Both the position numbers and the translations under genes were made by a program. The notes under the pieces were generated by a model. The model did not search any database and was not told the DNA's origin. It saw nothing but the letters and a program-made list of their open reading frames with translations. 64,000 nt of DNA from positions 30,056 through 94,055 of the forward strand of contig UQML01000005.1 in assembly GCA_900542265.1 (NCBI GenBank). The letters run 5' to 3'. Below are positions 16,912-23,886 of this stretch, piece after piece (position 1 is the first letter of the stretch; every line of letters begins with the position of its first letter). This DNA is from an uncultured Eggerthella sp. Lineage in GTDB: Bacteria; Actinomycetota; Coriobacteriia; Coriobacteriales; Eggerthellaceae.

Positions 16912-16948
16912 TGTACTTCTACCTACCTCTCTATTCTTTTATGACACC

Positions 16949-16966
16949 TTATAAAGGTAATGTCAT
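16949..16966 (-). CDS. Five-codon leader ORF (MTLPL) before ilvD
   Basis: AAAGGAG is followed at ideal distance by ATG ACA TTA CCT TTA TAA. Two of five codons are leucine TTA. The ORF sits inside an inverted repeat (ATGACA 16941-16946, TGTCAT 16961-16966), between the attenuator terminator and the ilvD start. It may be a translated regulatory uORF or a chance hit. Confidence 0.35.
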   Translation of the reverse strand: MTLPL

Positions 16967-17011
16967 ATTCTCCTTTATGTATTGCGGTTGCGCGAGAAAA
17001 GCACTCCATAT

Positions 17012-17050
17012 AAAAAAATCCTCATGCACCATTCATACGCTGCATCAGGA
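17012..17050 (-). terminator. Attenuator-type terminator in the ilvD leader
   Basis: On the minus strand TCCTGATGCA (17041-17050), a 12-base loop and TGCATGAGGA (17019-17028) form a ten-pair stem with one mismatch, then seven Ts. It lies about 100 bases before the ilvD ATG and after the T-box-like Stem I, as expected for transcription attenuation. Confidence 0.8.
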
Positions 17051-17287
17051 CCATATACTCACTAACCAGATAGACATCTATCCAAGTTAAGACTAATCAC
17101 GGAGTCACCGATTCAACGTACTAGCCTCATGTCTCATTGAAGATCATCCAATACTAAGACATCAGACGTTCTGACTGAATAGCTCAAAGGTGCCTTTCAG
17201 ACCGTCCACCATCGGTTTTCACCAACCACCGACTCTCTATAAATGATGGATTCGTCCCTACTTTTCCTCATCAACGCTTTTCTATGT
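17051..17287 (-). promoter_or_regulatory. T-box-like leader RNA of ilvD, apparent Gly specifier
   Basis: Read on the minus strand, the leader starts close to the 5' end with GATGAGGAAAAGTA (17259-17272; the K-turn and AGUA specifier-loop side), then AGAGAGTCGG plus GGTTGGTGAAAACCGA (distal Stem I), and then TGAAAGGCACCTTTGAGC. By analogy with glyQS-type leaders, the specifier would be GGC at 17192-17194, followed by A and the lower helix (CCTTT with GAGG). GGC is glycine, unexpected before ilvD. The 14-base T-box antiterminator motif is not seen in canonical form; the nearest match is at 17098-17109 (GGTGACTCCGTG). Stem I is the confident part; the amino acid and mechanism are inference. Confidence 0.62.
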
Positions 17288-17293
17288 TTGACC

Positions 17294-17321
17294 ATCATAG
17301 CACGGAATGCTTGCTTGACTA
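17294..17321 (-). promoter_or_regulatory. ilvD operon promoter with extended -10
   Basis: On the minus strand TAGTCA (17316-17321), a 16-bp spacer ending in TGC, and TATGAT (17294-17299). Transcription would begin near 17287, immediately upstream of Stem I. Confidence 0.6.
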
Positions 17322-17487
17322 GAGCTTTCTTTTCATACGTATCAGCAAAGTTTGCCAACGACGTAACCAACAAGCAAAACTACCAAATTACTCTGTTCTT
17401 TTTAATACAGTGCATCAAAACATATTATTTGTTACACTCACTCATTGATAATGCACCTTTTATATGGAATTCAGGTTATCCCCCGCT

Positions 17488-18375
17488 ATGAATCTTGCTC
17501 ATTTAACCTATTTCAAAACGCTCGCTGAAACAAAGACGTATCGTGATACTGCCTATGAGTGTTCTATTTCTTAATCCACTCTTTCAAATGCCATTAACGG
17601 GTTAGAAAAAGAACTTGGTACATCTCTTTTTGTTCGTAATAAAGGCTTAGCTGAGCTAACCGAGACCGGGCACATCTTTTATACTTACGTTGACACCTCA
17701 CTCCGTTTTCTCAATAACGGCATTGATATTGTTAAAGAACGCTCGGGCAAACAAATCCGCGAGATTACTATTGGAACCATTTTGTCTGCTCAAAGTCACG
17801 ATTGGTCAGAACTAATTTATGACTACCGCAAACAAGTTCATGGTAATGTGCAAATCAATGTTGTTCAATCAACGACTCCAGAAATTCTCAAAGATATTAA
17901 AGCGGGGAAAATCGATGTCGCTTTCTGCGGATCCCTTGGTCCTGATCCAGATTTAATGCAATGCCCTCGCTGGTCACAAGGCGTTGTTCTCGTCGTCAAC
18001 AAAGATCATCCTTTTGCCAAACGCGATCATATATCACTAACCGAATTAGTTAATCACTACCTGATTTCCTATACCTTAGATGGCCCAATTGGCCCACCAC
18101 TTACAGCACTTATTAAAGGAAGAGATCTCACTGTAGATTGTTTATATAACGATGAGATTACGCTTGCTTCGATTGTTGCATCCAATCCCGACATTATGGC
18201 TATTGCTTGTAATTCATGGCTTTTAAGCTCGTATGGAGATCACATTAAGCTTGTTTATATTGAAGAAGCTGATGATGATTTTAGACAAATCTTTTTTAGC
18301 TATTTAGCCAATTCGGAAAAACCCCGCATTGTCGAAGAGTTTATCAAGCTCGTAACTCAAAGTTGCATTTCTTAA
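17488..18375 (+). pseudogene. LysR-family regulator with an in-frame stop at codon 29
   Basis: From ATG at 17488 the frame reads MNLAHLTYFKTLAETKTYRD, then AYECSIS, a TAA at 17572-17574, then STLSNAINGLEKELGTSLFV and on without a break to 18375. The whole is a 295-residue LysR protein: helix-turn-helix at 1-60 and effector-binding domain from about 90. The stop replaces the expected glutamine of SISQSTLS, so a single CAA-to-TAA change explains it. A shorter frame from 17782 would give only the effector domain without DNA binding. It is divergent to the ilv operon, where an IlvY-like role would fit, but this is inferred from position only. Confidence 0.88.
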
Positions 18376-18386
18376 AAGCCCTGTAT

Positions 18387-18424
18387 AAAACAAATGACCG
18401 CCTAAGGCGGTCATTTGTTTTCTT
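18387..18424 (+). terminator. Terminator of the LysR gene
   Basis: A perfect 15-16-bp stem (AAACAAATGACCGCC / GGCGGTCATTTGTTT) with loop TAA is followed by T-rich sequence, twelve bases after the LysR stop. It is equally stable in either direction. Confidence 0.88.
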
Positions 18425-18848
18425 GAAATATCAATCTTTTCCCTCTAGACATCTCTAAAAGACTGATATTTCACTATCTGAAAGAGCATCCCCATACTCA
18501 CAATCAGATCATTCCCTGCGGTAAGGATTATCACTTACCATATTCCTTGCGGACTTCTTCTGTCTTGAATCGACGCTTCCTCTATATCCCCCGGAGGAAG
18601 CGTCTCTTTCAAGGCCTTGTTAGTTTATACTCCATAATGAAAATTAAAGATACTTAATTATTTTAATAATTTCGACTTATTATTCAAATTTCTGAAGATT
18701 ACCGTGAACATGTTCATTATTTTGGACAAATTCTTTATTTTGGGTATTTTTTAAAGCTCCCTTTCCCTTGTTATTTCAGTGTTCAACACCCTCATCTCTA
18801 CTACACTAAGATTGTTTACGCATCATCAGATGAAATAAGGATGAGTTT
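18425..18848. other. 424-bp intergenic stretch with several hairpins
   Basis: No convincing gene. It holds GGTAAG/CTTACC (18520-18539), a perfect 11-bp inverted repeat GACGCTTCCTC/GAGGAAGCGTC (18572-18604), a perfect 12-bp palindrome TGAACATGTTCA (18705-18716), and a weak promoter (TGGACA, 16 bp, TATTTT; 18723-18750) for the next gene. It might encode a small RNA; the sequence alone does not show one. Confidence 0.45.
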
Positions 18849-19406
18849 ATGTATCTTTGGAATGTTGAAGTTAATCCCGACGCAGCACTAGCACACAATG
18901 CTACCGTTATGGGCAATGTCCATCTTGCAGAAAAAGTATCAGTCTATCCAAACAGCGTTATTCGTGCTGACAACTACGAAATAGCTATTGGTAACGAAAC
19001 CAACATCCAAGATAACTGCACCGTTCATGTTAGCGTCTCTGGACCGTGCCATATTGGCAGCAAAGTCACTGTTGGCCATAATGCCATCATCCATGGATGC
19101 ATAATTGAAGACGAGTGTCTCATTGGCATGGGCGCTATTGTTATGGATCATGCTCGCGTTGGAAGGGGAAGCGTTATTGGTGCTGGCGCCCTCGTTCCTG
19201 AGGGTATGGAAATACCGCCTTATTCGCTCGTGGTAGGCATTCCAGCAAGAATAAAACGCTCAATTACTCCAGAAGAACACAAAGAACAGTTACGCCAATG
19301 TCAGATGTATGTGGAAGAATCGCAGGCTATGGCGCAAGCCGGAGTGTTTTATTTTGGAAGTTCAATACCCTTTGATCATGCCACCATCTTACTTAAACAG
19401 TCTTAA
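18849..19406 (+). CDS. Gamma-carbonic-anhydrase-like hexapeptide-repeat protein
   Basis: The 185 residues form a left-handed beta-helix of hexapeptide repeats (AHNATVMGNVHLAEKVSVYP, then IGSKVTVGHNAIIHGCIIED). The three zinc-ligand histidines of gamma carbonic anhydrases appear to be present: one in NCTVHVS and two in VGHNAIIHG. The length and C-terminal helix match the YrdA/PaaY-type subgroup, whose activity varies. ATG at 18849 has AAGGATG upstream. Its stop lies two bases from the stop of the convergent PNP gene with no terminator between. Confidence 0.82.
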   Translation: MYLWNVEVNPDAALAHNATVMGNVHLAEKVSVYPNSVIRADNYEIAIGNETNIQDNCTVHVSVSGPCHIGSKVTVGHNAIIHGCIIEDECLIGMGAIVMDHARVGRGSVIGAGALVPEGMEIPPYSLVVGIPARIKRSITPEEHKEQLRQCQMYVEESQAMAQAGVFYFGSSIPFDHATILLKQS

Positions 19407-19408
19407 GC

Positions 19409-20254
19409 CTATATACATGTCGTAATAAAAGCATTCATCAATGTTTTAAAGTCTGTTTCTGCTTGCAAGGCAGCATCCATTACTTCATCAGAGTTCGGAT
19501 CAGCACCTTCAATACCGCAGGCCATGTTTGAAATAAAGGAAAGACCAACAACACGCATACCAACATGACGAGCAGCTATTACTTCTTCAACTACACTCAT
19601 GGCAACAGTATCAGCGCCCCATAAAGAAAACATTTTTATTTCAGCAGGAGTTTCAAAACTTGGTCCTAGTAAACCAAGATACACACCTTCATGCACTTCA
19701 ATATTAAGGTGCGACGCAAGTTCAAGCAAGGCAACACGAAGTGCTGAATCATAAGCATCAAGCATAGGAACAAACCGTTGCGCCATGTGTGATTGCTCAA
19801 CACCAACAAGAGGATTGCGACCAGTGAAATTAATATGATCTTTCATGCAGCAAAAAGAGCCAACACTATAGGTTCTATTAATTGCTCCTGCAGCATTAGT
19901 GGTAATGAGTGTATCAATACCAGCTGCATGCATTACCCATACAGGAAAAGCAACTTCAACAGCACTTGCTCCCTCATAACCATGGATGCGTCCCTGCATG
20001 CAAAGCACAGGAATGGTCGCATCCGTATCAAGATATCCGATGACAAACTGACCTTTATGCCCTTCTGCGGTTGAAACACGCATAAAAGGAACTTCGTTAT
20101 ACGGTAAAATACGTGCATGATGCAATGCGTCCGCATAAAAATTAAGGCCGCTCCCTAAGATCAGTCCACATACAGGCTGAACCCCATCGAGAAAATCACA
20201 CAAAACCTGCGCGGCTTGTGCAATATGCTTTTGAAGATCAATATCTTGCGCCAT
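19409..20254 (-). CDS. Purine-nucleoside phosphorylase (trimeric type)
   Basis: Splits purine (deoxy)nucleosides with phosphate to base and (deoxy)ribose-1-phosphate. The 281 residues include LGSGLNFYAD, the phosphate-site region RIHGYEG, TTNAAGAINRTYSVG, the active-site GLLGPSFETPAEIKMF and MSVVEEVIAARH, characteristic of PNP/MTAP family 2. ATG at 20252-20254 follows GAAAGGA; the longer frame to 20353 adds an unrelated 33-residue extension. It follows prmC by 73 bases. Confidence 0.93.
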   Translation of the reverse strand: MAQDIDLQKHIAQAAQVLCDFLDGVQPVCGLILGSGLNFYADALHHARILPYNEVPFMRVSTAEGHKGQFVIGYLDTDATIPVLCMQGRIHGYEGASAVEVAFPVWVMHAAGIDTLITTNAAGAINRTYSVGSFCCMKDHINFTGRNPLVGVEQSHMAQRFVPMLDAYDSALRVALLELASHLNIEVHEGVYLGLLGPSFETPAEIKMFSLWGADTVAMSVVEEVIAARHVGMRVVGLSFISNMACGIEGADPNSDEVMDAALQAETDFKTLMNAFITTCI

Positions 20255-20327
20255 GATGTTCTTCCTTTCAAAAACCGAACATTGTTTTACAAGCTCGCCG
20301 ATGCATGGATTGGTGAAGATACACGGT

Positions 20328-21269
20328 TTAAGAATATAGAGGACGATAAGCAATAAGGATGCGATCTACTCCCGTCAAGTCTTTCTTTATCTCGCACCGT
20401 TCAAAGCCAGCTTTTTCAGCAAGCGCACGCGCTTCTTCAAGATGTTCTTCAAAAAGCTCTAATCCCAAAAGACCACCCGGTTTTAAAGCGCATAAGGCAT
20501 CGGGTAATAAACGCCGCACCACGTTAAGTCCATCTTTTCCACCATCCAGAGCAAGAGCGGGATCATAGTCCGTCACTTCTTTGTCGAGTGTTACCAGCAC
20601 TGAGTGAGGGATATAGGGAGGATTAGAAATAATACAATCAAACGTTTCTTTTTTGCCGGGAAGCAATGCTTCAAAAAGATCAGATTTAAGCACCGTAACC
20701 CTATCAGACAGATCAAGTTCATCGACATTTTTTTGGGCTAATGCAAGCGCGTGATCGTCAATATCAGTAGCAATTACGGTTGCAGCAGGATACTCATAGG
20801 CTATTGAACAGGCAATGCAACCTGATCCTGTACAAAGATCAAGCACCTGCAAGGGCTTTGCCGATGCGGGTGAAATAACTTCAAATCCTTCTTCGTCATA
20901 GGTGACAATATCGGTTGTTTTATCAAGATCGAGCGCTGAAAAGCACTCACTCACTAAAATCTCGGTTTCAGGACGAGGAATCAAAACACCTTTTTCCACC
21001 GAAAGGTTGAGATATCTAAAAGGCGCTTTACCACTAATAAGCTGAAGAGGCTCACCCGTTGCACGGCGGGCAACCCACTCACGCATTATCGCGCGCTCAC
21101 TAGCTGAGAGTGGTTGATCAAAATGCGTATAGAGCTCGATGCGCGATAAACCAGTTACTTCAGACAATAGCCACTGGGCTGATACCAGTGGCTGAGGATC
21201 TTGGTGGCGCTCAAGATACCCTTGACACCACGCGAGAATGTCTTTAATTGTCCAGATGGCGTCACTCAC
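20328..21269 (-). CDS. prmC: Release-factor glutamine N5-methyltransferase
   Basis: Methylates the glutamine of the GGQ motif in RF1 and RF2. The 313 residues have the SAM-binding motif VLDLCTGSGCIACSIA and the substrate-glutamine motif ISNPPYIP, with an N-terminal helical domain. The start is GTG at 21267-21269, 15 bases after the prfA stop. prfA-prmC is a conserved pair whose products act on each other. Confidence 0.95.
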   Translation of the reverse strand: MSDAIWTIKDILAWCQGYLERHQDPQPLVSAQWLLSEVTGLSRIELYTHFDQPLSASERAIMREWVARRATGEPLQLISGKAPFRYLNLSVEKGVLIPRPETEILVSECFSALDLDKTTDIVTYDEEGFEVISPASAKPLQVLDLCTGSGCIACSIAYEYPAATVIATDIDDHALALAQKNVDELDLSDRVTVLKSDLFEALLPGKKETFDCIISNPPYIPHSVLVTLDKEVTDYDPALALDGGKDGLNVVRRLLPDALCALKPGGLLGLELFEEHLEEARALAEKAGFERCEIKKDLTGVDRILIAYRPLYS

Positions 21270-21284
21270 TACACTACTTCTTAC

Positions 21285-22343
21285 TTATACAGCCTCTTCG
21301 AGCTTGGCAGCACGATCAGCGGCTTGGAGTGCAGTAATGACATCCCCCAAAAGATCTCCCATCAAAACACCGTTATAGGTTGAGTTAAATCCAATGCGAT
21401 GATCTGTTACGCGGTCTTGTGGTCCGTTGTAAGTGCGAATTTTTTCTGCACGATCTCCCGAACCAATTTGAGCAAGACGCTTTGCGCCTTCAGCAGCTTG
21501 CTGCTCAGCAAGCATTTTTTCATACAAACGTGCACGCAAAACCGCCATAGCAGCAATCTTATTTTGCAACTGAGATTTTTGATCTTGCGATTGGACTACC
21601 AAACCTGTAGGCAAATGAGTAATACGAACTGCTGAGTCAGTCGTATTAACACACTGACCGCCCGGTCCTCCTGCACGATACACATCAATGCGGAGATCGC
21701 CTTCATTGATCTCAACATCGATCTCATCTGCTTCGGGCAATACAGCTACCGTTGCCGTTGAGGTATGAATACGTCCTTGTGATTCAGTCTTAGGGACACG
21801 CTGAACACGATGAACCCCTGATTCAAACTTCATAACTGAATACACTTTATCGCCCATCACTTTGAACTGGATTTCTTTATACCCACCAGCTTCAGAGGGA
21901 GATACGTCCATGGTCTCGGTTTTCCAACCTTGTGCAGCGGCAAAGCGCTCATACATTTTATACAAATCACCTGCGAAAATGGCAGCCTCATCGCCACCTG
22001 CAGCAGCACGAATTTCAACAATAATATCTTTTTCATCGGCGGGATCAGAAGGGATCAACATGAACTTGATTTCTTCTTCAAGTTCTGGCAACCGTGCTTC
22101 AATGGATGCAATCTCTTCTTGAGCGAATTCCTTCATGTCAGCATCAGAAAGCATTTCTTTTGCAGCAGCCAAATCATCAAGCGCTTGGATGTATTCTTTT
22201 GAGATCTTAACGAGTGGACCTTGATCAGAATACTCTTTAGCAAGCTTGTTATATTCTGATTGGTGTGCAACTACCTCAGGATTACCTAATTTAGCTTCAA
22301 GTTCCTTGTAGGCATCAATAATCTTTTCAAGCTTTTCGCGCAT
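21285..22343 (-). CDS. prfA: Peptide chain release factor 1
   Basis: Recognises UAA and UAG and triggers peptide release. The 352 residues carry the codon-reading PxT motif as PKT in VPKTESQGRIHTST and the catalytic GGQ in RAGGPGGQCVNTTDSAVR; RF2 would have SPF instead. ATG at 22341-22343 has AAGG five bases upstream; the ATG two codons earlier directly abuts the Shine-Dalgarno. prmC follows in the same unit. Confidence 0.96.
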   Translation of the reverse strand: MREKLEKIIDAYKELEAKLGNPEVVAHQSEYNKLAKEYSDQGPLVKISKEYIQALDDLAAAKEMLSDADMKEFAQEEIASIEARLPELEEEIKFMLIPSDPADEKDIIVEIRAAAGGDEAAIFAGDLYKMYERFAAAQGWKTETMDVSPSEAGGYKEIQFKVMGDKVYSVMKFESGVHRVQRVPKTESQGRIHTSTATVAVLPEADEIDVEINEGDLRIDVYRAGGPGGQCVNTTDSAVRITHLPTGLVVQSQDQKSQLQNKIAAMAVLRARLYEKMLAEQQAAEGAKRLAQIGSGDRAEKIRTYNGPQDRVTDHRIGFNSTYNGVLMGDLLGDVITALQAADRAAKLEEAV

Positions 22344-22390
22344 CGTCATCCTTACTTAACGTGAATACTTCAGTTAGTTACTAGAGATAG

Positions 22391-22421
22391 AAAAAGGGAC
22401 ACCAGCACGTTGCGATGTCCC
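22391..22421 (-). terminator. Terminator after trxB
   Basis: On the minus strand GGGACA (22416-22421) pairs with TGTCCC (22396-22401) and is followed by TTTTTC. An overlapping alternative stem pairs ACACCAG with CTGGTGT. It lies 28 bases past the trxB stop. Confidence 0.75.
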
Positions 22422-22448
22422 CTGGTGTTTTATCAGTGGTCTATTTTA

Positions 22449-23363
22449 TCACGATGCAACAAAGTTGACAGCAGCCTCTGCCGCCAGTGCACCATCTGCG
22501 GCGGCTGTCACCACTTGACGAAGCGGCGTCGTACGAACATCGCCTGCTACAAAAACGCCAGAAACTGACGTCGCACAGTCAGATTCAGCAATAACATAGC
22601 CATGCTCATCGCAGGCAACAAACCCATCGAGCCATTCGGTTTTTGGCTCAGTGCCAATAGCTACAAATAAAGCTGACGCAGGAATAACCGTTTCCTCTTC
22701 GGTGATGACATTGCGAATGGTCACGCTAGACAGCATGTCGTTTGTCTCACCAAAGCCTGCATAGACATTGTGCCAATGAATATGCACATTATCTTTATGC
22801 ATAACGCGATCAACATATACCTGGTGAGCACGTAACTCATCGCGACGATGAACGAGATGAACGGAGTTGCAAATATTGGAAAGATAAATTGCATCAGCAC
22901 AAGCAGTATCTCCCCCACCTGCGATCACTACATCTTTATCTCTAAAGAAGTTTCCATCACACGTTGCGCAATATGATACTCCGCGTCCCTCAAGATGAAG
23001 AAGACCGGGATCGTCGATTTTGCGTGGCTGAGCACCGGTTGCAATAATGACCGATCGCGTATCATGATTTCCTGAAGCAGTGACAACGGAAAACCCAGAA
23101 GAAGCATTTCCTTCAAGCTTCATAACAGCCTCTTGTACTATATGAACACCAAAGCGCTCTGCTTGAGAGCGGAGCGCCATGGCAATCTCGAATCCATTGA
23201 TTCCTTGAGGAAATCCAGGATAGTTTTCTAAATCATCGATAGAAGTAAGCTGACCACCAACAGTTAATGATTCAAAGAGCGTTGTATTCATGCCAGCACG
23301 TGCTGCATAAATTCCTGCAGTCAGTCCCGCTGGACCTCCACCCACAATTGCAACATCTAACAT
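22449..23363 (-). CDS. trxB: Thioredoxin-disulfide reductase
   Basis: NADPH- and FAD-dependent reduction of thioredoxin. The 304 residues show FAD motif GGGPAGLTAGIYAARAG, active-site CATC at about C132/C135, NADPH motif GGGDTACADA and the C-terminal FAD motif SGVFVAGDVR. ATG at 23361-23363 lies 31 bases after the trxA stop, so the two are an operon. Confidence 0.96.
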   Translation of the reverse strand: MLDVAIVGGGPAGLTAGIYAARAGMNTTLFESLTVGGQLTSIDDLENYPGFPQGINGFEIAMALRSQAERFGVHIVQEAVMKLEGNASSGFSVVTASGNHDTRSVIIATGAQPRKIDDPGLLHLEGRGVSYCATCDGNFFRDKDVVIAGGGDTACADAIYLSNICNSVHLVHRRDELRAHQVYVDRVMHKDNVHIHWHNVYAGFGETNDMLSSVTIRNVITEEETVIPASALFVAIGTEPKTEWLDGFVACDEHGYVIAESDCATSVSGVFVAGDVRTTPLRQVVTAAADGALAAEAAVNFVAS

Positions 23364-23394
23364 TGAGCCTTCTTCTTTCTACACGCTATTTGCT

Positions 23395-23721
23395 TTATGC
23401 AGTTTGAACTGCTTTCTGAATAGCGTCAATCATCGTGTCTTTTGATTGAACACCAATAAATTGCTGATAAGGCTGACCATCTTTAAAAATAATCATAGTT
23501 GGAACACTCATAACACGGTACTGAGCTGCAAGATCGCGGCACTGATCAATATCAACCTTATAAACATGTGCCGCTGGTTCAACAGCCTCAGAGATCTCAT
23601 CTAAAACAGGTGCCATCATCTTGCATGGTCCACACCATGTTGCGAAGAAATCGACTAATACTGGGTCGCTACTCTCAAGTACCATACCAGCAAATTGCGT
23701 TTCGGTAATTTCTGTTGCCAT
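23395..23721 (-). CDS. trxA: Thioredoxin
   Basis: A 108-residue classical thioredoxin with active site WCGPC (C30, C33), the cis-proline in MSVPTMIIF and FKDGQ. ATG at 23719-23721 follows AGGAGG. A perfect 10-bp inverted repeat lies just upstream of that ribosome site (23741-23765). The reductase gene follows immediately. Confidence 0.96.
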   Translation of the reverse strand: MATEITETQFAGMVLESSDPVLVDFFATWCGPCKMMAPVLDEISEAVEPAAHVYKVDIDQCRDLAAQYRVMSVPTMIIFKDGQPYQQFIGVQSKDTMIDAIQKAVQTA

Positions 23722-23740
23722 CGTAATAACCTCCTACGTC

Positions 23741-23765
23741 ATATACCTTTTCTGTAAAGGTATAT
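23741..23765 (-). promoter_or_regulatory. Perfect hairpin just upstream of the trxA ribosome site
   Basis: ATATACCTTT (23741-23750) and AAAGGTATAT (23756-23765) are perfect complements around a 5-base loop. On the minus strand the hairpin ends five bases before AGGAGG of trxA. It may be an operator, an mRNA stabiliser or a translational control element. Confidence 0.5.
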
Positions 23766-23806
23766 TGTTTTCATCTCATGCCCTTATTGTAGGAGCCCCT
23801 AACACA

Positions 23807-23830
23807 AAGGAGCATCTTTCGATGCTCCTT
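23807..23830 (-). terminator. Probable terminator after thrS
   Basis: AAGGAGCATC / GATGCTCCTT, a perfect 10-bp stem with a 4-base loop, lies 57 bases past the thrS stop. The following T run is short (TTTGTGTT), so termination may be partial. Confidence 0.55.
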
Positions 23831-23886
23831 GAAATCGTGTTGTTACTCTCCGTAAACAATTCCGTTTTCCGGCACGATATCTGGTT

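Noticed and set aside
17782..18375. Stand-alone 197-residue effector-binding protein
   Set aside because: The in-frame upstream sequence encodes the missing LysR DNA-binding domain, so a broken LysR gene explains it better.
18387..18424. Operator or mobile-element end
   Set aside because: Perfect stem plus T run right after the LysR stop is a plain terminator.
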